A DNA stretch of 64,000 nt, taken from Datisca glomerata (lineage: Eukaryota > Streptophyta > Magnoliopsida > Cucurbitales > Datiscaceae). The position numbers were made by a program, and so were the translations under genes. The DNA lies in the NCBI GenBank assembly GCA_003255025.1, contig QANY01009110.1:1178001-1242000 (forward strand), read 5' to 3'. The notes under the pieces are model-generated. The model saw only the letters and a list, made by a program, of their open reading frames with translations. It was not told the DNA's origin and searched no databases. The first letter of the stretch is position 1; each line of letters opens with the position of its first letter. Positions 13,206 through 25,553 of the stretch are shown piece by piece.

Positions 13206-15353
13206 CTGCTGGAAAAGAGAGATTGGATCTCGTGAAGAAAGAAGAAAATTTGTGGGAGAAAAGTAGAAGAAAAAGTTTAATTATATGTCACTCTTTTCAA
13301 TGAAAAAGTAAAACAAGCAAGATCTACTTAAATTTCATGTACAAGCTATAGGGATAAATTACTATATTAATTATATATTATTTTTAAAGTTCATTTTCCA
13401 GTAAAGGTATGAGACTTTTTAAGAAAAGTGTGATAATTGATAGCCTTGGGATTACCCATTTCACATAAAATAACCCTCCCTCTTCTTCTTCTTCCGTCCC
13501 ACCCCTTTCTGCCTTGGAATTTTAATTAAATAATTAATAGGTTTAAAAATAGTTAATAAAAAATAATTAATTCTCTACTTGTATTATGGTCGTGTGGATA
13601 TGTGTCCTAAACTTCTTCGGTCAAACACTTCGTTCTTCTTCCCTTATTAACATAAAACAAACACAAAAACCAACACAATATAACTAGAGAACAGAAGGTA
13701 TTTTCTTTAAAGATGTTTGTAGAAAAGGTGGGTATAGATCTGCGTCCGACTAATCATAGGAACCATTAAGTTAACGACTGTGTAAAATCTATTGTCATTC
13801 TGGTAGCTGGGTCGGACGGGTGACTTATGGAGAAGAAACACAAAATCAGGTCTCGAAATTAAACGTCATTTTAGCCACCTACAACGGCTTCTACACTTTC
13901 TTGTTAAAAGAATTTCTAAAACGGGTACTTGTGATGGCGACTGTGACTGAACTGAAGGATGTGATGTGAGAGGATGTAAAAGGGGATGAATATGTACAAA
14001 AATAAAATAAGAATATATATATATATATATATAGTTAAGGAGATATAGAAATTGTCAACAGACCCTTTTTACTCAGCTTTGTTGTACGTCCTCCTCCGAA
14101 GCAGGTGGGTTGAAGATTTGAAGAGATACTTTTTGATCGATCAATAGGTTTAAGAGTGAAACATATCAAATATCTACTTAATAGAGTGAGAGTGAGAGAG
14201 AAAGTGAGAGAGAGAGAGAGAGTAAAATTTGGATGAGAGTGTATTTTCAACACACACTTTGGGCTTTCTTTTGGGGACTTATATGCTCTCTCCTTGATCT
14301 CTCTATTTATTCGGAGGAAAACAATGGGAAACAAACATGCATATAAAGATGGTGAATTTTGCTTTACTCCAATCCTGCCTCTTAAATAAATGTAGATCCA
14401 ACAACAAGAAGAGAGATGTATTTAAGAGAGAGAAAGAAGAGAGAGAGAGAAGAGCTAAGGTGGGTGGGTGGGTGTGTGCGAGAGATAATATTGGGCTATA
14501 AGGAGAGGGGGGAAAGTCCCCCAGGAGCTGATGCTAAGGAGACGCGGAGAAAGCAAGAGAGAGAGAGAGAGTAAGAGAGAGAGAATGAAGAAGTGAGAGA
14601 GTTATAATGAGTGTGTGTAAATAAGGGGTTAGCTAGGTATTATTAATATTATTGGTTTTGAGAGAGAGAGTCAGAGAGAGGATTTGTGATGTGTGAAAAG
14701 ACCCATCCTCCTATGACCTTAAGCAGGCTGGCTTTTTTAGTTACAAAACTCGTAGAAGAGCATCTTTCTTTCTTCTAATTAAAGAGAAGAATTAGAATTA
14801 GATGGCGTGTTGCACTCTCTAGTCTATATAGGTTTCAGGTTTTGTCATTCTGTCCCCTATATTACCCTTCATGGACATGGACTACACACTCACTTGATCT
14901 TACGTTTATAAAATCATTTTAAGTTATTTCTCAACTTAAATATGCTTTGCTCGTTTAGATTTAAAGAAATGGGATTTATATTGCCAAGATAATGTCATTG
15001 TTGATAGAAATACAATGCTCATATACATATTTTTTTTTACTTCCATTATTAAACACAAAAAAGAGTTGGTATGTTATTTGAAGATACCCTAGCCAACTAG
15101 TAACATGTTAATTAGATGTTACATCTTTCATGCTGATGGGGAAGTTGATTTTGAAGGAACGTTAATGTTTGAGGGCAATGGTGCCAATACCCATGGACAT
15201 ATACCACGCTCGAGGCCCACGAGTAGGGAAGATGATAAAGTTTAGAGAGAAAAATAGGGTTTTGTTTAGAGGACGCGATTGAAATAGAGTTTGAGGCCAT
15301 GCAGACATGTAAAAGGGTGGTCATTAGAGTTTAGAGGTTTGGGATGAAAGGTT
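13206..15353 (-). promoter_or_regulatory. AS2 upstream region, GA-rich, no gene
   Basis: Upstream of the AS2 leader. On the minus strand an AT-rich TATA-like stretch lies near 13365-13382, which would place the leader exon at roughly 13206-13340 (inference). Further up are several GA patches (14188-14223, 14425-14452, 14555-14582, 14660-14680), a TG/GGGT patch at 14460-14480, a small hairpin GGGGGAAAGTCCCCC near 14507-14521, and an AT microsatellite near 14013-14032. No protein-coding or known miRNA signature was seen. Confidence 0.4.
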
Positions 15354-15354
15354 G

Positions 15355-16570
15355 GTGCATATAGATATAGATAGATAGATAGATAGATACATAGAGAGAT
15401 ATATATAGATAGATAGATAGATAGATAGATAGAGGGGGAGAGAGATAGACAGATAGAGAGATAGACAGAGAGACAGAGAGATAGAAAGAGAGAGAGGGAG
15501 GGAGAGAGAGGGAGGGAGAGAGAGGGAGGGAGAGGGAGAGAGGCAGGTAGAGATAGAGAGAGGGGGAGCGAGAGAGAGGTAGAGATATAGAGGGAGAGAG
15601 GGGGACGAGGGGGAGACAGAGGGAAGCCGGTGAGAGAGAGAGAGATTGAGGTAGAAAAAGATAGGGGGAATGGGGGAGGTAGAGAGATGGAGGTAGAGAG
15701 AGAAGGGGAAATGATGGAGGTAGAGAGATTGATAGAAGAAGAGAGATGGGAGAAAACGTAAAGAGGTGGAGGGAGAGAAATATATATCGAGGGAGATTGG
15801 GAGATAGATAAATAGATTGATTGATAGAGAGAGAGGAAGAGAGATGGAGGTAGAGAGAGAAGGGGAAATGATGGAGGTAGAGAGATTGATAGAAGAAGAG
15901 AGATGTGGAGAAAACGTAAAGAGGTGGAAGGAGAGAAATATATATTGAGGGAGATTGAGAGATAGATAAATAGATTGATTGATAGAGAGAGAGATCAGGC
16001 ACACACACACACATAGAGAGAGAGAGAGGAAGAGAGATGGAGGTAGAGAAAGAAGGGGAAATGATGGAGGTAGAGAGATTGATAGAAGAAGAGAGATGGG
16101 GAGAAAACGTAAAGAGGTGGAGGGAGAGAAATATATATTGAGGGAGATTGGGAGATAGATAAATAGATTGATTGATAGAGAGAGAGAGATCAGACACACA
16201 CACACATAGAGAGAGAGAGGAAGAGAGATGGAGGTAGAGAGAGAAGGGGAAATGATGGAGGTAGAGAGATTGATAGAAGAAGAGAGATGGGGAGAAAACG
16301 TAAAGAGGTGGAGGGAGAGAAATATATATTAAGGGAGATTGGGAGATAGATAAATAGATTGATTGATAGATAGACAGAGAGAGATCAGAGATACACACAC
16401 ACATATAGAGAGAGAGAGATTAAGATAGAGAGAGATGAAGAGAGAGCGAGAGTGAGGGGGAGACATGCATGGGGGTGGAGAGAGAGAGGGAGAGGGGAAG
16501 GGATATATATATGTGTGTGTGTGTGTGTGTGTAGGGACAAAAGGATTATATATATAGAGAGAGAGAGAGA
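15355..16570. repeat. GA/GATA-rich minisatellite with four long units
   Basis: A purine-rich low-complexity block. The first part (15355-15660) is GATA and GAGA repeats. From about 15660 to 16430 a longer unit recurs four times, anchored on GATGGAGGTAGAGA at about 15686, 15843, 16036 and 16227 (spacing 157, 193 and 191). Each unit contains AGAAGGGGAAATGATGGAGG and GAAAACGTAAAGAGGTGG; later units end in a CACACA block. It is followed by a GT run at 16512-16532. The minus strand is open for over 350 codons only because the repeat lacks stops (Ser/Leu/Ile/Tyr periodicity), so this is not a gene. Confidence 0.9.
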
Positions 16571-17430
16571 CTACTACAAAAATGGGGTTAGATGACGGTC
16601 AAAACATCTCATTAAAACTCTATAATGGCGTCTAGTTGACTGTCATCTTTACTCTTTTTAACAAAAACCGTCATAATAGCATGCCGTAAATAGAATTAAG
16701 ATGACGGGGAATCCCCGTCATCATAGGATGCCGCGAAAATCCTTTAGATGACGGGGAATCCCCGTCATTAAACGTCTAGTTTCTTTATGGAAAGACATTT
16801 GCCTTTCCATGACAGCAATATATTCAATACCAGATGCACTAACTGAACATAAAATAAACATATAAGATTAATTAATAAAGAAGGAGATGATCTAAACAAA
16901 TCATGGCAGAATAAATGAACATCCACAAACAATATTTTCCACTTTAGAAACGAGACAGTGAACAGAAGATGACTCGACCTCTACAAGGAAACATGAAGCA
17001 TGGATGCAAAATATTAAGTTTAATTAATTAGCAAATTAGGAAGGTTAACAAAAATGTAATAAAACGCAAGACAATATATGATTTTAAGTGAAAGATAATA
17101 TACTACTACGTAATAACCATTTTAAACACACGAATATATATAAGTTGAAAGAAAATTGAGCCATTTGATTTCAGATTACTCACTAGAATATTTACAGAGA
17201 GAGCTCAGACAAGAGGGCATACCAATATTAACCACCTAATGACTATAGATAAATGAAGCATAACGTCTCAAAATTCTTAAATTTGAATTTACCACTAGAA
17301 GCATATATGTGCTTAAGGACATTGTATGCAATCTCACGTGAAGTAATCCTAAGTAGGTGAATATGTAAATAAAAAGTGAATTAAAAATTTTAAAATAACA
17401 TATTTGCATAACTTAACCTACCATTTTTCA

Positions 17431-19692
17431 CTGAGTCATACCCCAACTGTAATGCTTGTTCCACGCAAAAGAAAATGATTGCCCATCTTCAGTAGCCACA
17501 ACCATATGACTTATCCCTCCTCCAGCTTTAATAACTTTAATCAAGAGTTTCAAAACCTAATTCAACTCTAAGTTGAGCTTCATCTGAGAAAAAGTATTGT
17601 GGCAAAAACAACATGAGGACCTTCAACATTATGAAAAATCCTCAAGATTGGATGAGGAATATAATTACAATTAGCTTGTGGTACTCTTCCAACCACAACA
17701 TTCAGAAGTTGTAAACCACTTTCCAAATGATAAAAACTCCTAAGTTGTTCAGGCAGTGTAGAAACTTACAAAATTTAATTTGTTTCTCCTTCCATGTCGT
17801 GACAATGGAAGAGACGAGCACTGAAGTGGATGTGTTGTGCTCGCAAGAAACTCGGACAAGACCCTTAGAGCTTTCCATGCACGTGAGAGAACGTTACAGT
17901 CATATCTACCATTTCCTTCCTCTTTCGGTAACTTACATATGTTCACACATTCTAAAGAAACTACAAAATTAAAAAAGAAAGAGTCAAAACATTATGACCT
18001 ATCAAGAGTAAATGTTCTTAAGGCTCAATTTGGTTGCTGAGAAACAACATAAATGCATAAATGTGAATAACTTGTCTCTAGGGAAGGGGATGAGAAAGAT
18101 GCGGGAAAAACTCATTATTTACATTTTTGTGTTCCTGCAGAACTTACTACCACATTGGTAGTGAAATGACTTGACAGGATGATAACGATCAGCAAAATCA
18201 ATACCATAATCCTACATAGGAAATGTATGGGCTTCTAAAAATTACATATATGCATGAAATCTGAAGTCACTTTGGATTTAGGTGGTCCAGAATAACAATA
18301 TAAGCCAAAACTACTTTAAATCACATAATCACAGCAAGGTAATCATATGTACATATGCGTGCTTATGTGTGAAGTTTGTATTTCTTCTTTGTACTGAGAA
18401 TGAATCCATATATGTACTTGTAGATTATAAGTTATACAGTGTGCCATATTGCTAAACATGCTAACGTCCCATTTCCATGAATTGTCTTATTGCTCTGCCT
18501 CAAGAATGAAATGAAGTGACAAAAAAAAGATATGTTGAAATTATATCATACACAATTCTTGCTCTTTTTGGAATATGTAATCTGAAATTCTCCCATGACA
18601 GCAGTAAAGGTGTAGTGGGAGTGCCTAGAACCCCCATTGACTATTATCCTTAGTTTCTTTCTCTGGCTATAATATCATGGACCAGGAAAAAAATCATGTT
18701 TTATAATGTCAAATAAAAAATAATTTATTCAAGATAAATCTTAAAAAGAAAAACAATGCAAATGCTCAAACACATGGAAATAGAGCTTAAAGAAAACAAT
18801 TACCTGATTTATTGTACGACAATTTACGAATAGGTTTACCATCTCCAATGTCAACATCAAATACTGAGTCATAGGACGCAAATGTTAAGAAAGCATATAC
18901 ATCTATGTAGTGTGAGAACCAATTTTATGTCGCTAGAGAAATAAGATGCTAACCATAATCATAATCGGTTCCATCAAGAGCGGGACGCTTCATGCCATCA
19001 TCTGGCCCATCAACAACTTCACCAATCTCTTATTAAAAACTGAAACAATTGGTACACGCTTATCAACTAAGAATACTCAAAGTTAAATTAAAAAAAATAC
19101 TGAACTAGGACCATAAACATTGTGAAATTCACAAACCAGTGGTAGAACAAAGAATCATACTAGTGTTAACTTAATAAAGGGCACATAGTCAAGGACTTCA
19201 ACATTCTACAAAGAAAAGCTAAATCACAGTTCTCTTACTGAGTGGAATGAGACAAAACATTGAGCTCTCATTCTTCCCAACCCATCAATAACTAATTCAA
19301 CAATGCTACTTTTCTATATTAAGAGACATAAACTTTTCTTTTTCGGCAGAAGAGAGCAGAAAAGAAAACACAAACTGACAACAAAAGAATAATAAAAACT
19401 GTATGTGTCAACTAAGCATCACATATTTTAAATGTCAAATCCAACTACCAACTCACAATCCATATGGGAGTATAATTTTTAATAGATAAAGATACATTAG
19501 AATCATGAAAGGGCAGACTGGTGTTAAAAGTAAAAGGCATATAGTCTAGAGAGTATTTTGAAGCTGAAAATCATTTTATCCCGCTTATACGCTTTTGAAT
19601 CCCATGCATAAGCAAAACCATTGTCCCCCTCTGTGAAAACTTTTGTATGTCCCTCATTTGTACCAGATGAAAAGATAAAGATTTTTACATAG
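17431..19692 (-). pseudogene. RCC1-repeat-like fragments inside the CACTA-like element
   Basis: Several separated minus-strand pieces read like blades of the RCC1/UVR8 beta-propeller family. Bases 17431-17540 give ISHMVVATEDGQSFSFAWNK followed by WGMTQ, the usual H...T.DG..F.W pattern. Bases 19562-19680 give GHTKVFTEGDNGFAYAWDSK. Weaker pieces are VSCEHNTSTSVLV near 17820-17860, DVDIGDGKPIRKLSYNKS near 18820-18880, and EIGEVVDGPDDGMKRPALDG near 18970-19030. Frames shift and stops fall between pieces, and the usual glycines of RCC1 repeats are often lost, so no intact protein is encoded. The family call is tentative. Confidence 0.35.
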
Positions 19693-20566
19693 ATTAAACA
19701 ATTCCTTCTATAAAAAATTAGATTAAACCATATCAATCAATTATAGTTTTTACCAGTCATTTTAGGAAGAGTACGTATATCAGAATCCATAAACACACTC
19801 CACACACACTAGCTACTACTAACAGAACTATTAATCATTCATTATATTATTTTGATTTCCCTCTGTTAGGAGTTCTAGGCCTATCTAAGTGGACCTTACA
19901 TAAGAAATATAAGATTTTAGTTTTGAAAAAAATGGTTTGAGAACACTAGTTGGATGCTAATTTTCTACTCTCCTCTGTCTTTTTTTCTAGACCTGCATCA
20001 ACAGACTTCCCTTTTCATTCTATTCCCTAGCCGTTAGTGTGGCTGCTTTATTGTCCTAAATACCAAGTTGAAAATAGTCTAAACCAAATGTCATTAGTCA
20101 AGGTGCTCCACTTCAACATTTAAAGGAAAATCTATCAACTAAGGCCTAGACTTGATACTCTTCACTGTAGTAATTCACAATAATTTCACGCAAAATATCA
20201 AACTTAACCATGCTTTAAGAGACTACAACATCTAAACACATGCTTGAAAACCTATTGCTATTGGCAACATACTACAAACCCAAATAACAAGCAAGGAGAA
20301 GTCGCATTGAGAACTCAATTAAGCATCTATGTCATTTTCAGAATCTTTGCATCTCAAATTACCAGGGCACAAAAAAATTCACTTCCTATATATCTTGATT
20401 AAATGCCGGTACAAACCTAGATATACACATTATACGCCATGAACAAGCAAAAAGTAAAGAAAATGATATCGAGAACTTCTAGTAAAATGATAAAATTCCC
20501 AAAAGGGGAAATCAGATTCGTAGCTAAGGCAAAACTACTCTCAATCACGAAACTGTACGAAGTTAT

Positions 20567-20689
20567 CTCGTAGAGGCTCTTCTCGTTCGTGGGAGATTCA
20601 TTAGGATTCTGCATGTTCTCTTCGTCATCTTCATATCGTTCTTCTGCTGATTGTTCCTCAGAAACCCTAGCTTTCTTTTTCTTCGCCAT
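20567..20689 (-). pseudogene. DnaJ6/DNAJC9-like N-terminal exon, truncated
   Basis: A 41-codon open segment starts MAKKKKARVSEE, runs through an acidic stretch, and reaches NEKSLYE. In plant chaperone DnaJ6 (DNAJC9-like) proteins a basic MxKKK start and acidic linker lead to SLYEVLGVERTATQ, the start of the J domain. Here homology stops exactly after SLYE and the sequence continues with an unrelated ITSYSF. No J domain or HPD motif follows nearby. It is therefore a captured first-exon fragment, about 430 bp from the right end of the CACTA-like element and pointing inward. Confidence 0.55.
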
Positions 20690-21119
20690 TGCAACAAACG
20701 AGAGTGGAAGCCTCTTCCATACTTATAATTAACGATAGAGAGAGATAGAGAGAGAAATAGGGGTTTAAGGGTTGAGAGAGATGAGAGCGATTGTTTAAGG
20801 GATGAGAAAAATGAGAGAGAATGTTGGGTTGAGAAATTTGGGCATTATATAGATGGTTTTTTCGTAATAAAAATGAAATATGGGTATATATAACTATGAT
20901 GTGATTATCATGTCTGCATCTTAAGAAAACAAAAACTTTTTATGACAACTTAAAAAAATTGTTGTCATAGTAGGTAAATATTTGATGACAACTCTTTTAA
21001 ACATTGTCATGTAACTCAAAAAGCAAAATATCCTGCTCAAAAACCATTTTTCTATGACAGGTTTAACAAACCTGTCATAAAAAAATGTATGGCTGTCATT
21101 AAAGCCCAATTTTGTAGTA

Positions 21120-21570
21120 ATGAGAGAGAGAGAGATGAAAGAGATAGAAGGGAGAGAAAGGGAAAGAAATAAATAGAAAAAATAGAGAAAATATTGTATT
21201 TGATTAACCACGAATATGAATACAATGAGATATTTATACTTAGAGAAAAAATAGCAATTATTGAACTATCCATAATTGAAAAAAGTGTTTATTACAATAG
21301 ACCCCCGATCTTTGGTGGATATACTAAAATGACCCATGATATTTAAAATCTTACGTAAAGCTCCATCACTTTTAATTTGTTTAAGCCATGCAGCCTACCG
21401 AGTCTTCCGTCCAAAGAATTGACGGAAATCAATGCACGTGACTTACACGTGAGGTTTTTAATGGGCAATGAGATAATTTAATACCTCTTGTCACATGTCA
21501 ACAATAAATGGCTTCTCCCCACCAACCTCCTTCATCCTCCTCCCTCCCTCATTGCCTCTCCATGGGCAAC
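21120..21570. other. spacer between two CACTA-like ends
   Basis: Begins with a continuation of the GA repeat found left of 16572, then ordinary AT-rich sequence. No gene is seen. The stretch around 21300-21540 (AGACCCCCGATC..., GACGGAAATCAATGCACGTG) reappears in inverted and diverged form near 27060-27290 (CACGTGTAAGTTACGTGCAT, GACGGAAGTCACGG). The two stretches are related repeats bracketing the transposon nest. Confidence 0.5.
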
Positions 21571-24500
21571 TACTACAATTTTGGCTTACAATGACAACCA
21601 CCTCTATGTTAGAATGATAGCTGCCTAAAATCTGTCAAAGTAAAATGGTGTAGGGTGGGATAATTAGAGTAAAATGACAACAAAAAAATTAGCTAGCGTT
21701 ATTGTGTTATCTACTATGTTAGCTAATTTTTGGGTTGTCATAATAACAACTTACTATGGCAGTGCGGTAAAAGAAATTGCTAAAGTTCATTTTATTTACA
21801 AAATTTCATCCTATTTAATCCATCCTAAACCCTAATTTTACATCTTAGTGTTCTTTATCTTTGACAGATGCGAGAGGCGAGTGGTGATTGGTGACTCTAA
21901 GGATATATCGTGCACCAGGCTTGCTTCACTGCGGCTTCTAGGCGAGCTTTGATAGTGATGTTCGACGATGATCTTCCACGGTGAGCTTCCACTGTGGGTT
22001 GAGCAAGGTTGTCCTGAAGATATTGCTGGTCATTCTTCCTTCTTTCTCTTATTTACTCTATCTTTCTACTTTGTGCTAAATCTTACCGAGATTAGCCTGA
22101 TTTGTGTTAAATCTTACCCAACCCCCCTACTTGATTTCCCTCGAAGCCTTTCTCTTTATTTTTAAGTTATGGTTTAAGGTTTTGATTTACAGACCTTGAG
22201 CTTCGATATAGGAAGTAGACTTGCCTGTCCTTACAGAAAAGGTGTTTATTTTTTGGTTATGCCCTTGTTAGAAGTCTCTCTCTTCAGTGTGCCAGGCAGA
22301 GAGACCTTTGATTTATGGACCTTGTCCTTGTCATGAGCTTTAGGTATAATGTTGCTCAACTTGCACAGGTAACTTGAAAAATATCTCGTCTTCCTATCCC
22401 TCAATACTGTGTTGAGAAAACATAAATAACTTTGAATAGACTATACTGTTGTTCAAAAGTGTTGATGTTAAATAAATTTAAAAATGAATAGATAAGAACA
22501 TGATATTACAAGGTTAGTCCAATTTTGGGTTAATGTGATGTTTTGTACAATTTCAGTCAAAGGCTTACTGAATTAAAGTTCGATTCTAGACTATTATACA
22601 TGTTGACTGTTGAATAAATGGGTTCCTCTTATTTTTGCATATACCTGAATCATGTGTTGCGCGAGCCTAAAAAATGGAGGACTGGTTAGAGGCTGTTGTA
22701 ATGAGGCGAGCAGAAAACAGAAGTCATTATAGAAGATGTCAGAATCTTCAAGTTACTCTTTTGGGGAGAGTGGGGATTCAAAATAAATAAGTCATACTTA
22801 TAACGAATTATTTTTTACCTTGGAAGATGCATTATATGATGACGACCTTACGAAAAGCTCCCAGTTTTTCAATCATGCTAGAAAAATTACGAACGGCATA
22901 ATAAGCAAGTAAGAAAGAAGTTTTGTTTTTCTTTGCTTTCTTTTGTTTCCCATCCCAAATATCATATTAGAAGAAGAAAATATAAAATAAACCTTATATA
23001 TTTTATTGCTATGATTACGGATTCAAAGTTTTCTTAAAGGGAAGGCACCACATGCTGATTTTGAGCCACATGCGATGAGTAGATATTATGCCATTTTCGT
23101 TTACTGCTTTTATGCTTTAAGTATAACCTTCTTACAAATGATATCCACTACCCGATTTTTATCTTCCTTATGTTGTGATCACAGCCTTACGTTGATTGGT
23201 TTAAATGGGATGATGCCACACATCCATTGTCAAATGCTCCTGAACCAAAGAGGAGATTCATTCGATCGAAATGGGAAGACAAAAAGGCAATGCATTTTTT
23301 TGTCATATATTTTCTCAATATATTTCATTTTTCTGATGTAAACGGGCATTTATTTATGTTAATTATATATAAAGGTTGATGCTTCTATTCTAGATCTAAC
23401 ATGTATAAAACTTACTCAAAACCATATACATATGGATTTTAATTGTATAGGACACACTAATAACAAGCTTCAAGTTTCCATGATAAACGTCCACTCTATG
23501 AAAGTTGTTCTTTGTTAGATAATGTCTTTGTGTGAGTTTTTCTTTCATTCTTAATATCGTTATGCATTCCAAGGTTATTTTAACTACTATTATCCTAGTT
23601 TGCTAGTAATTAAGTTCACAGTTAAAGTATGAGTATTCTTCATCTTGTCCAGAATACCTTTATTTCTCTTATTAATCTTTCACTTGGCATATTCAAGTAT
23701 ATTTCATCTCTCCTAATCAAAATAGATCAGAAAAAGTAAATAAGTTTCTTTGTATATACCTTGCTATGATCTCTCACTTGTGTGTTTTGCTCCGTGAGGA
23801 ATTATAACCACTTAATTTAAATTCACTTATCCACTTCGATGTATGTTGACAACATAAAAAGGTGTTTTAAACTACTATTAATTGTCATAACACTAACTAA
23901 ATTTTTTTCTCATTAAATTCTAAATGAGTATTCAGTCTATGTAACAAATGGTACGTTACTTGTGGAATGGGAGCTTCTAAAAAATTTCTTATGCCTACAA
24001 GGATTATGGATAAGAACTTTGTTTGTCTGCCTTTTCCTTCGGTAATATATGTGTTCTCATCGGGACTGCAAATGATACAATTCCTAGAGCATCTTATGTT
24101 TATATATCTCTGATTTAATCAATTTCTTTCTTTACCTGCAGATATCAAACATTATAGAGAAAGTTTTCAAAAGTGGAGGTGCTTATTAGTTCATAGATTT
24201 GAGTACTCCAGATAGAATATACATATTTCTAGTCATGACAGCTTTGACATTCTTAATTATAGTGGAGGTAAACATCTTCATTAATGTTTGGATGGTGTCA
24301 AGGCTTGGTTTATGGCTTATAATACGATGAAGTAGTGTAATGGAATCACACTCATTTAATTATTTATTTTGACAAACAGATAACATAATATTAATTCATC
24401 GCAAGTCATTAGAAGTGGTTGATAAGGTATTCATCTATGTTATTGAAATGCTTAATTATGAATGGTTGAATACAAATGTAAGACCCTTGTTCTATACAAT

Positions 24501-25553
24501 TGAATATGGCTTTAACTTTCATTCCTGAGTAGTTAAAATTTGTGATGGCAATAAAGTTAATAGAAACATGTTTATGTTATAATGCTTAAGAAATTTGTAC
24601 TTTTGATTTTCTTTTTCATTTAAAGCAAGCTAGTTTTTTCATATTTGCTTGCGAGATGTAGCATACATAACTTGAATCTTAGCAAAAATATTATAAATGT
24701 CGTTAATGCATAAAATTCATTTTTAGTGTCGTTTCCCCCTTTCCTTTTTGGACAAAGTACTTTTTAGTCTTAGTAGATGAATTGATGAGAAACTAGTTCC
24801 ACCACTTACGTTATTGTTGATAATTGCTTTGGCTTTGAGAGAAAATCTTGCTTAGGAGTCTGATAAATTTTTAATCTATTTTGATTAGAAATATTATCTT
24901 GAAATAATAAAACTAATTTTTCCTATTTCTATTTTATTTCTGTAGGATGTTTATGTCATTAGGATTTACAATCGCCTCGATGATGCCAAAAAAGGAGAAC
25001 TAAGTTATAATTTATTCAAATTTGATGATTTATGCTCCTTATTGATTCATACAAGTTTTCAACAATACTTATCCTATTTGGCTGGCACTACAAACTTCTT
25101 TTGAGTGCTTTAGGTTATTAAAGATTGATCATAGTCAAGTTACGTATCTCATCCTTAGATGTTGATCTGAGTGGTGTCCCATATATAGTACCGAAGCATA
25201 TTGCAGTGTTCCTTAAAAAGATATTGTAGTGTTATATAAAATCCTGTAAGAAAGCATGTATAATCCATTTCTTTATTTAGTAAGTTGCAAAATGCTTTCA
25301 TACCACATTATAAATTTGATACAAGTCTTCTTCGTGCTACTTTGAGTTTGCAAAGACAACGTTAACTTCACTTCAGCGTCCTGATTATTGCATCTCAGGA
25401 GCTTAGAGATGGCTATGCTACAGTTGATGCCACTATCTCACTCCAAAGTATATTATAGTATTCTTAACATTGTAGATATTTTCTTAAAGTTTCAAATGAT
25501 TTGTTCTATAATCAGTATGTATGGGCAATCAATATTTTGATTAAAAGTTATTT
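21571..25553. mobile_element. second CACTA-like element, left end and body
   Basis: At 21571 the sequence TACTACAATTTTGGCTTACA followed by ATGACAACC closely matches the reverse complement of the right end at 21119 (TACTACAAAATTGGGCTTTA, then ATGACAGCC). It is a left terminus of the same family, pointing right. Subterminal motifs with TGACAAC and GTTGTCA follow to about 21760. The body to 25553 is AT-rich, has no transposase I can recognise, and contains one BOP1-like exon fragment. I could not find a matching right terminus, so the element is truncated or its right end is degraded. Confidence 0.45.
23185..23288 (+). pseudogene. BOP1-like exon fragment (ribosome biogenesis protein)
   Basis: After an acceptor-like GATCACAG at 23177-23184, the frame reads PYVDWFKWDDATHPLSNAPE followed by PKRRFIRSKWEDKK. 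Plant BOP1 proteins, which act with PES1 and WDR12 in 60S subunit maturation, carry a near-identical stretch where RFIPSKWE is usual; here Pro is replaced by Arg. No further BOP1 exon was found on either side, so this is an isolated captured exon. Confidence 0.6.

Larger units (their letters stand above)
16572..21119. mobile_element. CACTA-like DNA transposon carrying host-gene pieces
   Basis: The left end TACTACAAAAATGGGGTT at 16572 and the reverse complement of the right end, TACTACAAAATTGGGCTT from 21119, match at most positions. Both flanks are GA repeats, as expected of one element inserted into the GA-rich block. Each end has short subterminal inverted motifs: GATGACGGGGAATCCCCGTC twice on the left, and ATGACAGG...CCTGTCAT on the right. 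The 4.5-kb interior encodes no transposase that I recognise, but it contains a DnaJ6-like first exon and RCC1-like pieces, all on the minus strand. A clean 3-bp target duplication is not visible. The two ends could instead belong to different elements, since their subterminal motifs differ. Confidence 0.6.

Noticed and set aside
14507..14521. Hairpin GGGGGAAAGTCCCCC as a miRNA precursor
   Set aside because: The stem is far too short and no known mature miRNA sequence is present.
15324..16404. Long minus-strand open frames (293 and 357 codons) rich in Ser, Leu, Ile and Tyr
   Set aside because: They exist only because the GA/GATA minisatellite has no stops in those frames. Two frames are open at once and the protein text is simply periodic.
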